DNA of 64,000 nt from Pratylenchus scribneri (lineage: Eukaryota; Nematoda; Chromadorea; Rhabditida; Pratylenchidae): positions 1,302,001 to 1,366,000 of the forward strand of contig JAQSEB010000007.1 in assembly GCA_030063045.1 (NCBI GenBank), in the 5' to 3' direction. Below are positions 1 through 12,653 of the stretch, one piece after another (position 1 is the stretch's first letter; every line of letters begins with the position of its first letter). A program made the position numbers and the translations under genes. The notes below the pieces were generated by a model that saw only the letters and a list, made by a program, of their open reading frames with translations, was not told the origin of the DNA and searched no databases.

Positions 1-1048
1 TCCCTTTTTGTCTGTTGAATTTGGGTGAAATCGCTGACTGTCCGCGCCACTGGCTCTCGCAAAATGACAATCAATTTCATTCTTGGATTCAATTCGTAGA
101 CCCGTTTTGGCACTTTTGGATTTGCCGCAAAATAGGCAGGCGTTTTCTCGATGATTATCTATAATTATAAATTATTGGTAATAAATTATATGCCATCATT
201 TCCGACAGGGGACAAATTGAAAGTGTTGATTGAGCCCCAGTAATTATTTTAACTATATTTCAATAAGGCAATAATCAATCGGAGAAGGCGATATACCATT
301 AAAAGCCTAAAGTGACCTCTATAAAGTGGCATATTTTAATTTTAAGAAAATAAGCTTTGAAAAATTTTACGTGCATTTGAGTGTAACATACACGAATTTT
401 TGGAGGAAAAGCCATTTATTTTTGTAGATTATTAATTTTTCAAAGAAATAATTTGGCCACTTTTTAGAGGAGAGTTAGGGCTTTCGAATGGTATATCGCC
501 TTCCCAATTCGTTAATGCCTCTCTGAGCTATGGCCAAAATAATGATCCCATCCAGCTATTCAATCATCATATTACGCATCATTTCCCCCCTTTAAAATAT
601 TTACGTCATTCTTTCGGGCCAATGGCATTTGTGCCCGATACCAATTAGGGCCAAGTCGAAAATGTTCCTCGTTGTCGAAAAAGTGGACTTCATGCCGGGC
701 AACCCGAATCCTTGGATGAAGGGACAAAGCGTCCAGCAATGCCCGCGTTCCACCCTTTCGGGCTCCAATGATCAAAAAGTCCGGTAAACGTTGTTTTTGC
801 AGGTCAATTCCAAAGGTGGTTTCGGTAGATTGGTTGGAAAATGGTGGGAGAATGGCACCAGGGGTGGTTGAAATGGGCACAAGCGAAAAAAGTTGATGAT
901 GGAAGAAAATGAATTGGCCAATGGCAAAAAGGGAACAAATTGTGAGGCAAAGCCAACGGCAAATTGGCAATGAAAATGCGGGGGAGGAATTGGCATAACT
1001 ACGGCGGATGGACGGAGAGGAAGAAGAAATTGGCAAAAATTTTGGCAT
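1..1048 (-). CDS. Heparan sulfate glucosamine 3-O-sulfotransferase, 5' exons (partial)
   Basis: Golgi type II enzyme that would transfer sulfate from PAPS to the 3-OH of glucosamine in heparan sulfate. Two exons are visible: 605-1048 (start codon at 1048) and 1-158, joined in phase 0 by a GT-AG intron (donor GTAAAT, acceptor TTATAG). Exon 1 encodes a short cytosolic tail, a hydrophobic signal anchor at about residues 32-55, a stem, then PDFLIIGARKGGTRALL, which is the 5'-phosphosulfate binding loop of this family, followed by HPRIR and HFFDNEEHF. Exon 2 continues with EKTPAYF and IVILREPVARTVSDF, the 3'-phosphate binding region. The rest of the sulfotransferase domain lies beyond position 1. 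The intron carries a foldback MITE (262-541). Family assignment is secure from the ordered motifs; the 3-O-subtype rests on KGGTRAL plus HFFD and EKTP spacing. Confidence 0.9.
262..541. repeat. Foldback MITE family F1, copy in sulfotransferase intron
   Basis: The two arms are inverted copies. The left arm reads GGCGATATACCATT with AAAGCC and AAAGTGGC. The right arm reads GCCACTTTTTAGAGG, then TTTCGAATGGTATATCGCC and GAGCTATGGCCAAAA. The same arms recur many times across the window, in either order of preservation, with an AT-rich spacer. No coding potential. Confidence 0.85.
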
Positions 1049-3050
1049 TTGATGCCATACGAAAATGACCTTAAAAATGATGAATTGAATTTGACTTAAA
1101 AAACCACCGAATTTTTACTCTAAAATAAATGGAAAAAAAGAGGGAATTTGTGGGGAAAATAATGGAAGTATTTATGTTTTTTTATTGTTTTAGAACAAAA
1201 AAAGGACGGGTTTGGGCTTTTGTGGGTTGGAGGCAAGTGGTTAGCTGCTGAATTATTGACGATGGCACCTTTTTTGGTGGGTCTGGCCAGGGACATTATT
1301 TGGGGGACGAGGGATGGAGCATTAAAGGTAAATTTTGTGCCATTTTGCCAAAGTGGAAAAAAAGTGGGTGAATTTGAATGAATGAATGGTTTTGGTGTGG
1401 GAAATGTAATTGGAATGGAATTGGAATGGGACATTTTGAAGGGATGGGATGGATTTTGGCCAGCGCAGAAATTTAATAATCGAATTGGAAGCGAAGGAGG
1501 CGGCGTGCAATTGCCGAACAAAGGGCACAAAAAAGGGAGGAAGGGAGGAGGCCGGAGGGATCATTTCTTCTGCTTCCTCTGTTTGGCTACTGGCAAAAAA
1601 GTGGCTACTGAGACTGAGGGAAAAGCCGACAAAGAGGCCAATGTGATGGGAAAATGAAGTCGGGAAAGGAAAAAGGAGGGGGTTTGGATGATTGGCAAAA
1701 ATGGGGGAAAATGAGAAGGCAAAAGTCAGTGGCCTTCGGCAAAAAAAATGGGAAGGGGGTGGAATAGTGGGTCAAAATATGTTGAGGCAAAAGGAGGCCA
1801 TAAAGGGGAAATTGGCATGGCCAGTAGCATAGGTGAAGGAGGGGGGGGGGGGGGATTGACTCAAATTATAGAGGGGGAAACCCTCAAATGGATGAGAAGC
1901 CAAACACACACAAACACATATTCCGCGCAGCTGATGGGCCCAAAATAGAAGGTGGGGAGAGTAGCACATTATTGTTGGGGCTGGGGGCCATAATTGCGTG
2001 CCAGCCCCTCAAATGGTCGGTCACTTTGGTCGACCGAGACCAAAAAGGTAGACGACCAATTCAGGGTGAAAGCATTAATGTTTTTGGGTCAATGTGGGGT
2101 AAAACCAAGGGAAATTTGATAAAAATGAATGCGGAAAAGGGCACTTTATAGAGTAGTTTTTGAGATAAACTTACTAGAAAAGAGAGAAGACTAAAATGAA
2201 TGAATTGGGGCCCTTCAAATGTGTGCTTTTTCCAGTCCGTAAGCCAAAGTCAAGTCGGAGAGAATTGTGTCCGTGGATTTGTGGGCTAATCCATTCGGCC
2301 TGTTTTATTTGATGGGAGGAACAGCTGACATTATGGCGGGCGGTGGGCCATGTCCGCCGGCGGGGGAATGGGGCCGAACAATGATGGAATGGAAAGTGGC
2401 GAATGGATGATGATGGCCTCCAAAGGGGGGAAGAAGATGGGGTTGGGGAGATTGTAGACCACCGATAAACATTGGCAGAAGGGATTAAATGTGGAGGAAT
2501 GGCGGATGGGGAACGGCGGGGCAATAATAATTTTTGCCTGGATCAAATTCACATCATTTTGCCTTTTGGAAATACAGATTAAAGGGCAAAATTCAAAGTT
2601 GCCCAGGGATTCCAACCTAAATCCTTCCGAAAGATATGCAGATTAAGGATTTAGGAGCTAGCTAAGATTTATTTAATGTATGCCATAGGATTAGGTTTGG
2701 GATTGGAATAAGCCAAGGTGGAATAAGGAATTGGACTAATTGCTGCAAATTGTGCCATCCAAGAATTGCTCTTGCTTATTTCTAATTATCCGGCAATTCA
2801 TTTCCTCTATCATCCATTCTACTTTACTCAAATGCATTTCGGGTTGCCGAGTACAGTTGCCGACCTTGACGCATCTCATTTGGAGGCAATAAAAAATGGC
2901 ACAAAAATGGTAGTAAAAAAATCAGTGGCACTTCCCATCAATGCCGAAAGGAAGATTCCTCCTGCTGCTGTTGCCGTTGATGATGATGGGAAAATGATGG
3001 GCCAAATGGGGGAAAATTATTCCAAAATGATGGATTGTTTGGAGCATTGA

Positions 3051-3600
3051 AAGGGATGGAAAGAGGGATAGGACATATTGAAAGGGAAATTGGCCAAAAT
3101 TGTAATGCTTTAAACAAAATGTGAATATCTGGATTTAAATTAATAGAACGAATTAATAAGCAGTTTAACCATTAATCTAATATAAAAACAATTTAAGCAA
3201 AAGAAAAGTAAAAATGTTTTAAGAATGTTTTTACAAAAAAAGATGAAATATTTAAGCAAAAGAAAACACAAAGTTTTTAAATAAAGGAAAACACAAAATG
3301 TTTTTAAGCTAAGTGAAACACAAATGTTTTTAAGCTAAGTGAAACACAAATGTTTTTAAGCTAAATGAAACACAAATGTTTTTAAGCTAAGTGAAACACA
3401 AATGTTTTTAAGCTAAGTGAAACACAAATGTTTTTAAGCTAAATGAAATACAAATGTTTTTAAGCTAAGTGAAACACAAATGTTTTTAAGCTAAGTGAAA
3501 CACAAATGTTTTTAAGCTAAGTGAAACACAAATGTTTTTAAGCCAGGTGAAACACAAATGTTTTTAAGAAAATTAATACTATACGTAAAAAATCAAAAGG
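3051..3600. repeat. 26-bp minisatellite A inside a dispersed element, copy 1
   Basis: About a dozen tandem units of AAGCTAAGTGAAACACAAAT plus GTTTTT (26 bp, about 3235-3570). The right boundary is followed by AAAATTAATACTATACGT, which also follows the array at 20125. The left flank (GTGAATAT..., ATTAATAGAA...) also resembles the left flank of that copy. The array is therefore embedded in a larger dispersed unit. Confidence 0.8.
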
Positions 3601-6600
3601 CGATTTCCCCCCGTCAAACACAAATTTAACCTGTCTTTTTTTGCAGCTAGGGTGAATATATCCGTTGTAGAATTTGCATTTTGAAATCTTTTTTTTATTT
3701 CACCCAATCCATTTTTTCACATCCAAATCTGCGCTTTAAAATTTAGCTCCTTTTGAACTAACAATAAGAACAATTTCTCTTCCAATTTCCATGACTAATA
3801 AGAAACTTTTAGGGTAATTTTAGAGACAGCCTAAAGGAAATTAAGAAGCCATCAATTGGCCAAGTTCTTTAATAGTTATTGCCGATGAAACTGCACCCAA
3901 AATTGTTTCACTACCCAACATTTAATGAAAACTCCTACAGTCTCTCAAATGAGTCATATCAAAATGTGCAAAGAATTCCGCCAATTCCCTCATATTTTTT
4001 TTTTATGAATCCATTTCAATTTACATGTTTTGGAATCAACCTATACGCTGTCTCCCAATTCCATCATCTATCTTGCTTTCATCTTTTGACGGCATAATTG
4101 CCGCCTTCCTGCTAATTTTGCATAAGCTTAATCCAATTTGCAATTTGCAATCCTCCTTTTTTCTATACTTGAAAAGTCGAAAATGGTAGATGACCACAAA
4201 TTACAATATTTAGCTTGGAGGCATTCCGACAAAAGGGGAAATATGACTTTTGGGACTTTGAAGTTTCCTATGGGCCTATTTTTGAATTATTTTCTTCCAA
4301 ATTCCTAACAATTAGTTCATGTTTGATCTATGGCCATATATGGCTCATTTGATCCTTCATATATATTTCTATTCCATATTTTGTGTCCAATAGTGACACT
4401 TTTTAAAGCTTCGTTCTTTATCATTTCCCCCAATTTTAATATAATAATTTGCTTTTTCTTCCATCTCATGGGTTAGTTGTTTTTTTTTATTTCCTAAGCT
4501 CCTTTTGGTCACACTTGGCAATTCTTTCAGTCCTCTTATTTTTTGGTACATAATTTGTACAGTGTATTAAATTTGTTAAACCCAATTTAAAAACTATTCA
4601 ATTAATTCAATTTTCCCAATTCATCTGATTAAATGAATTACACATTTTATTAGGAAACAATATACAAAATTTCTTTGAATCCGATGGATTTCAGTGGATG
4701 GGCCAAATTCAACCATTGTAGTAGTCTCATTGTTAGGCATAATTGTTCTTTATGCTTTCAATTCATTCACATCATCCATTCAATTCAGCATTCAATTTTC
4801 TATTTTTGAATTGTTTTTTGGACTTTTTCAATTTTAGTGTTTTGTTGCTTTTTCCAAGTAAAATTTGGTCCGGATTCATTTATTTATTTTAATTCCATTT
4901 CTCACGTTTTCACGTCAGGAAAATGACGTTTTTCAGGAGAAAAAAAGGGGAGTGACTGACAAGGAAATGGGGAATAGGGGGAATGGAGTAAATTGACGCA
5001 AATATGCGAGAATAAAGGGCCAAAGCACAGGAAAGGGGGTTGGTGGGGAGAGGGACTGGGCAAAACAAGCAGCCTCGCGGGGTTTTGGGCCAAATGAGGA
5101 AATAGCCGGACAAAAAAGTAGGCAAGAATAAAAGTGGCCAAAATGTACGGGGGAGGGCAAAGGTGAAGGAGGAAATGGCACAAAATTTGATGGAAAATCC
5201 GCCGGGGATTTAATAAAGTACAAAAAAGGCAAAATCCGCGCGAATCATATTCCGGCGGATTCATATTTTTGGCTCTATTTTAAGACTGAAAAAGTACACA
5301 GTAGCAAAAATGCCATTTATTAGGGTCATCGGCAATTGTCATATTCCATTTTGGTGAGCGTAGGCAACAATTTCCTTTTGCCGCCGGCAAATTCTTTTAT
5401 TTTCTTTACCTTTGTTATTTTTTCCACTTATTTTTGGTGCCATCTTTTTTTTGCACAATTTCATTGAATTTCATTTGTATTTAAATATCCTCTTTTCATT
5501 ATTATTATTCATTTTTCATTCCACCAAAATTCATCCATTTTATTCATTTTGTCCTCCATTTTTTGTATTCTTTTTTTTTGTTCATAAATTCATCACATTT
5601 TGGGTGCGGCACATTGACGTGAATTTTTGAGGGAGTTTTTAGATCATTTAAATTTGAATCATCGTTTCGATGAATCAAAATTTAAAATCAAAAAGTGGAC
5701 GAACGGATTTGGGCGGTGGCTGATAAGGCCAAAAATGGAAGGCGGGGGAATGCGTGGGCGAAAGTAACATTTGGTGAAGGGGAAATGGGAGGGGAGTGGA
5801 CAATTGAACGAACAATGTGTGCGGAAATAAATGGAATGGGAATTGGCCATTTTTGACTTGGCAGCCAAAACTCACTAAATTCAAAATTAAATTGTCACAA
5901 ATTAGGCGGACAAAATGAGCAGTCAGTCCCCTTTCATAATATTCTATTTTGTGCTCGCCTCCCCCACGTTTTTGTGCCGCCCCTCCAAAAATCCTACGCA
6001 TTTTGTTTATTTATCCGCTTAATTGTGTGTGTGCCAGCTTTCTGGGTTATATTCGAGACAAAGATCACAAAAAAAAGCCGAATTTTCAGTCCAGTTATGT
6101 GCCACCTTTTTGGATTTTAAATCAAACTAATGCAAAGTTTACGCAATTTCCCCCTTCAAAATCAATGGCCAATACCAAAACCAAAACATGAATGAAAGAA
6201 TGGAATGTGCCGAATGTGCCAATGCCAAAGAATTTATCCCCTCCCTTTCCACATTAATCCGCCAATCCAATTTGTTTGCCATTCCCCAAAGTGCATTTAA
6301 TTCCAAATATTTTAATCATTTTCCATCCATCAGATGATCATAAATAAATAATATTTTCGTCAATCCCCCTAAACATATTCCATCATTTTTGCCCCAATGT
6401 TATTCGGATCTTTTCTTTCCCCATTTTTGTGCCAATCCTCGGACCCAAATGCGCGAATTAAAAAGAAGGGAGGGAGGGGGGATTAGGCTGTTGGGTCCAT
6501 TCATTCCATTCATTCAAAATGGAATAAATTCGCGTCAAGGTGTGCAATAAATTTTGGCTTAACTCGAGAATCGAGACTATAGAATGAGAATTTTTGTGCC

Positions 6601-9471
6601 TAAAAATGTGTGAACTGTTTTATTAGGGGATTTTATGCACACTTTGGCAATTGCCGACGACGGCATCCATTCATTCATTCACCCATTTTAGGGGATTAGT
6701 TTAGGGCCATCATCACATTTTACGCGCATATATTTTTTAAAAATGTTTCTCGCCTGTCACCGATGGCCCATGAATTTATGGCCTATGAATGAATGAGTCT
6801 CTGTTTATCCCCTATTTTTGAGGTGAAAATGTTTGTTTCCCCTCTTCTTCTTGGCCCCATTATTTCGCCCTTTTGCGCTTTTCCTTCCTCCTTCCCCCCT
6901 CCCTTTTTGGCCTTTGCTTCGTCACATAATAATCTCCTCTGCCACCACACAAATTCAAAACAACAAAATATACAATATTATTCCATTTTTGTGCCAATTT
7001 CTTAAAAAAAAACCCCGTGCCATCATCCTTTTACCCAGAAATATGGGTCAATGCGCGTCCAATGATCAAAAAAGTGGTGGTAGACGGAATTACTACGGCG
7101 GACATTTTCCAAGATTTACTCCCACCCACCAAAATGAATGCAGCTGTTCAATTTTCGGGCACATTTTGTGGCCATTTTGTTGCCTCCTTCTGCCCCCATA
7201 TTCCCCCCCCCCCCCCCCCCCCCCACTTTTCCCTTTGTATTGCGCATTTCCGGGCGCCCCCCAACTTTTGCCCCGTCCCATTCTTTTTTTTTGCCCAGGA
7301 TGAATGAACATTTTAAGGGGGCGCGGATCTATGTGATGGGACAGCCCTCTATTCTGGGCGCGCGCAATTAAATTGGCAAAAACGTTGACAACGACTCGAC
7401 GACGGGGGCAAATTTCGGAACGGCACATAAATAAATTGAGAAACAGTTTATTCACAAACATTTCCCCACATTTCACATTTTTGGATGCCTAAAAAGGCGA
7501 GCGAAGATCGTCGAAGGCACCATAGTAGTGAATGAGGCAATTTGCGTGTGTGCCCCAAAAAAATGAACAATTTTGGCCTTAAATTTAAAATTGATGGCCC
7601 CCAACTAAATTTGGGTACAAAAAAAGACAAAAAATATAATAAATTCATGATCCAAAATAAACTCAAAATAAAATCACACACAAAAACCCAATTCAAATAG
7701 ACAATGAGAAGTGTTTGTGCCATTAAAAAATAAGCTTGGCCCAAAATTACATTTTAATGGCCATAAATAATTGAATGGACAAAAAACAACAAAAAATTTA
7801 GATCCAAAATAAACTCAAAATTCCCAAAAGCCCCGTCACAAAATTACTCTTTTAGTGGCCATAAATTTGAATGATTTCGCATAAAAAATTAAAAATAATT
7901 TATTTTAAATATTTTCATTCCTCCTTTCTCGTTTGCCCCATAGCAAATATCAGATATTTATTAATTAGTTCGCATAATATTCAAAGATAATGGCCAGTAT
8001 TAATGAATTTGAATGTCCAACAAAAAATTAAAAATTTATTCTTCCTCCTTTGCCCCTCATCAGGCCTCATCAAATATTAGTGCAAAATAAAATTATTTAA
8101 AAAGGCAATTTTATGCCGTCGGTGTCCGGATGTTGTTTATTTATTTGTTGTTTTTGGCTCCAAATCATCATTGAATGATGACTACTATGTGCGGGGGCGT
8201 CAGTGTTCATCATCCACGCATCTTCATTTTCATCATCATCATTCAGAGGAATAGCCCAACCCTTTCTTTCTTGCTTGACCCCCGCCGGCCATCATCATCA
8301 TTTCCACCCCTTCCCTTTCATTTTTGCACGCAACCACTGGGCAAAAGGGGGGAATTCTTGCTTTTGTTGGCACTACGTCAAAGGGGGCGAAGGGAGGGGA
8401 AGGAAGGAAGGCCGTTGGCCATTTCCTCCCTCCTTTTTTGTGCCAATGCCGCCGATGTATTTCCTCCTCCATCCATTCATCCATTTCCCCCATCTTTTAA
8501 CGTTGCCTCGTCAGTGGCCCCAAACCCAATCCCCCGTGTGTACCGCGTTCGCTTTTATGTGTGCCGTCGTCGCTTATAGGGTTGATGACGTCGAAATTGA
8601 CGTGTTGCCGTGGCCCCTTTTTTGCATAGGCCAAAGCAGCGTAGAAAAAGCAAATAGACGGGTGAAATGGCCAAAGAGAAGAAGAATATGGCCAAAAGGG
8701 GGAAAAGAAGCAAAAAGGCAGCAGCAAAAAGGGAATAAGGCCCAGCAGCTAGGGCCAGAAAAAGGGAGCACAAAATGGAGTAGGACGAAAGGGAGCTGGG
8801 AGGCTGGCAGCAAAGACCAGCGGCTGGCACATTTCCCCTTTGCCCCCTTTCCCTTTTCTTTCCTCATCAGTAGGCCACGGGTCGAAGAGGCCCAATTACC
8901 CATATTGCCGCTGCAAAGGGGGGGGGGGGGAGGAATGTGGAAAAGGAAACCAAAAATGGAAGCAAAAAGATTGGGTTAGCCCCCAGCCTTTTGGGTCAAT
9001 TTGCAAAAACAAAAAAGAGGGGGGAGGGAATTTTGCACAAAAATGAGGATGACGCCAATGGTTAAAAATCCTCCAAGCCAATTTGTTTTTTGACCCAATT
9101 TTTGTCCCGCCCATTTTTGGGTGGCCAAATTGGCCATTCTTCCCCCGAGGGGGAATGTGAATGTTGTCCAAAAGAATATCCTTATTATTTTTTTCTATTT
9201 TGTGTTCTTCCCTTTTTATTTTGTAAATCATCTGATCAAAGCACAAAAATTCAAAAATTCCCTCCCTTTTAATATTATCAGAGGGAAAGTCCATATGTAT
9301 TTTTTTGCTGATGACTGGTCCTGTGGGCCAATCCCCCAATTCCCACCACCGTTCCTACAGTTGACCAATTCCTTCCTTTACTTAAAAAAAATCATCCCAA
9401 AAATTTGTACAAAATTTCATAATTATTGCAATAAAAAATGATGCAAAAATTGAACAACAATACAAAATCGA

Positions 9472-9778
9472 CTTGGCCCAATTCTTTTGGCCATAGCTCA
9501 AAAAAGAAGTAACCAATTCTGGAAGGCGAGATACCATTCGAAAGCCCTAAATCTCCTTTAAAAAGTGGCCTTACTGAATTTGAAAATTTATAAAATAGGC
9601 GGCTTTTCCCTTTTTTCTCCAAGTATTCGACTTTATTATATTTAAATACAAATAAATATTTTAAATATGTGAATTTTATAAAAATTTTATAGCCACTTTT
9701 TAGAGGAATTTTCGTTCTTTCGAATGGCATATAGCCTTCGTAAATTGGCTTTAGCCTAGTTGAGTTATGTGCCAAAAA
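9472..9778. repeat. Foldback MITE family F1
   Basis: Left arm with TTCTTTTGGCCATAGCTC, GGCGAGATACCATTCGAAAG and AAAAAGTGGC. Right arm with GCCACTTTTTAGAGG, TTTCGAATGGCATATAGCC and GAGTTATG. Intergenic copy. Confidence 0.8.
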
Positions 9779-12653
9779 ATTAAAGCGATCAATCAGTGTT
9801 ACTCAATTTTCGCCTACCAAAAAAATGAAGGAAAAAAGTGAATATATTCAAATTTTGGTAATGAATTATTAATTTTCCTTAATTGAAAGCATGCTTTATC
9901 CCACACCAAAACCAACACTAATAAATCCTCGGCCATTTTTCGGATAATAACAACAAAAATCAAATCCGCTTCCACCCTCGCCACCCACGCAAATACACCC
10001 TCCAAATTTGGTGGAGGCAATTGGCTCTTTTGGTAGAGGGGTTTGGGGTGGATTATTTAATCTAATTTAATTTGTAAAATTGTGCCAGCCTCTCCTCCTC
10101 CCACTTTTTCAGTTCCTCATTCCCTCCACTCTTTGCCCCTTCCACCAATAAATCGCCTTTACTCCCCCTTTTATCCCCTTCCCCTTTTATATATAAATAT
10201 TAACCTCAAATCCTTCCAAATCTTTCCTCTCCCCTCCTTTCCATATTTTCACCACCTTCACAATTTTTTCACGGACTTCCCTTTCCTCCAGCTGGAACAA
10301 TATTTTCCCTTTTTGGCTTTCTTCTATTCGTCATTTTTGCCCCACTTCCCTTTGCACCACCATTTCACGCCGCCACTAATTTCGGCAATTCGGCCTTTTT
10401 TGGTCTTCGCCTCTTTCCCTTCCAAATTCCTTCCTTTTGTTTGCCATCCATCCATCCACGCCGCGGGGCTTCTCTCTCTGCCGGCCGCATTCGTCATCCG
10501 GGCCGACCCGGTTTTTTTTTGGGCCACACGTCAGCCACCCACAATGGCGGCTGAAGGGGCCAAAGGGAGGGGGGGGGGCATTAGCCTGCTGGAATGGAAC
10601 AGAAGGAGGAGACTGGGTCGCTGGAGAGGAGGCCAAAGGACCAAAGAGCCCCCGAGGGGAGAGCCTCCTTCCCCCTTTTCATTCTTCATTCCCACGCGGC
10701 GACGCCAATTTTGGACTTGCAAAATAAGAAGACCAAAGCCCGTTTTGGCCATTGGCCTACTTCCCGAATTTGTGTTCATCATTTTGGATTTTGCTTTCAA
10801 AAAAAACAATACAAAATCACTTCAAAATATTCAAATTATTTTTTTTCATACAAAATCACTTCAAAATATTCAAATCATTTCCATTTTTTAGTATTTTTTC
10901 CTTTCAAAATTTTGCAGAAATTTCCCCTTCTTATTTGGCCTTTGACGGGTATTCTTTGCTGCCCGATAAATTTACAAGCACAAAAAATAGGCCAAAATAT
11001 TGGCCACGCAATTCCCCCTACCTTTGCCTTCCAAAAAACAAAGTTCAAATTCCACAAAAATTTGCATTTATTACCTACAACATTTTTGTAAATTGTTTTT
11101 TCGTGCCAATTTGGCCACCAAAATTCATTGCCAATTTTTTTCCATTTTTTGCTCTCTGATTTTGTACATTTTTTCCAATTACATTTCCAAAAATCTACGT
11201 CCTAAATTTCAATTTCGACAATCCAATTTCGGCGATAAAAATTTACAAAAATTTTTATAATATTTTTCAAAAATTCTTGGAATTTTGTTGTGTCCAAAAA
11301 TAAATATAAAGTGTGGGAAAAGTTGATGGTGGATGGTGTGCCATTGTAGTTTTGAATGTTGGCACCAATTTTTGTATTTTTGGGCCAATTGCAAGTGGAA
11401 AGAATTTTGTGGGTTTTGGACGACAAAAAAAGATGCAAAATGCAAAGATTTTGTGGGTTTTTGTGCTCATTCATTGCCATTCAAAGAGCACACAAAAGTC
11501 AATTTAACCTTTGAACATTGTCCAATCAAAATATTCCCCCACAAAATATTCCCAACAAAATAGACATTTCTGCAAATTTTTATTTGACGTATTTTTGCCC
11601 ATTTTTGGTACATCAAAGTCCAATTCGAAAGTCACAATATAAAAATAAGTTTAAAAGGAAATTGGCATTGTGGCATTGGAGGGGGGGGGGTGAGGGAGAA
11701 GCTCAATTGCAGTTTTGGCATTGGCATCATCAAACCGGAAACCCCCCTTCCCCTTCCTTCCCCCTTTTGGCCACTTCCTGCGCACAAAAATTATGATGGC
11801 ACGCGACGGCCTCTGACCTCCCTCCCTCCGTTCCCCCCTTTGCCCCCTCCAAATATTTTTGCGCAAATTTCAGCTGTTCCCCTTGCGGCGTGTTCGGCGC
11901 GCGTCAATTCACCCCCCTTTTGGCCCCTATCATGCAAATCCAATCCAAAATTCACCCTCAAGTCCAATTCCATTCCTTTCGAATTCTCGTCTACCGATGC
12001 CGTGTTTCGTCACCAACCAACAACGCCAAAATTTTTGCACATTGCGTGGGCACAAAATTTTTTGGTGATGGTGGTACCTCCCCCCCCCTCATTGCCATCA
12101 TTTCAGCTGAATTGTTTTTCCCCTTAAAATGGAGGGTGGTGGCTTGCTTCCCGCCCATTTCCTCCCATTCCAATTCATTCATTTTTATTTTCCAAATGTG
12201 TGTTCTTCTCGCCTTTCTTCCATTTCTGACAGCCGCTTTTCCCCTCCATCCTTCCTAACATCTCCTTTCCTCCTCTCTTTTCCCTTCCATTTCCATTCTT
12301 CTCCCCCATCTAAATTTAGTGTACCGTATATTCCCTTTCTTGCCTGTCGCCTCTAGCAAAATTCTCCGTCCAAAATGGTCGCTTCTGAAATTTATCTCCT
12401 AAAAGATTGGTTTTTCTTTTAAATTTTCCTGTCAAAAAGTTGGTATTTTTTAGCCATAAAACTTAGCCAAAAGGCTTTTGGTTTGGTAAAGGTAAAGCAA
12501 TGAAAGCCACATATTTTCCCACTTTTTTGATCTCAAAAACTGGGCCAATTTTACATTGAAATATTTCCCCCTTTTTCAGCAACAAAGAGAATTAGCAATT
12601 TTGCCCTAATTCCCAATCACTTGTTTTGGCATAATTAGCCATTTCATAAATTT

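Larger units (their letters stand above)
1049..12653. other. 11.6 kb without a convincing gene
   Basis: Long open frames here are proline/serine/histidine-rich, overlap one another on both strands and follow purine/pyrimidine-biased sequence, so I do not call them genes. The stretch holds an array element (3051-3600), a F1 MITE (9472-9778), pure G or C runs (1841-1854, 7203-7224, 8918-8930) and many short direct repeats. It would contain the promoter and 5' UTR of the sulfotransferase gene near 1049 and upstream parts of the NR4A gene near 12653. Undetected short exons are possible. Confidence 0.5.

Noticed and set aside
2174..2615. Minus-strand Pro/Ser/His-rich frames
   Set aside because: All three frames of the strand are open with low-complexity content and no domain.
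8203..8979. 258-codon plus-strand open frame
   Set aside because: Low-complexity His/Pro/Lys sequence with overlapping open frames on both strands and homopolymer runs; no domain or splice context.
10082..10891. 269-codon plus-strand open frame
   Set aside because: Pyrimidine-tract translation (Pro/Phe/His/Ser) overlapped by several other open frames; ends in tandem ATTCAAAT-type sequence. No coding signature.
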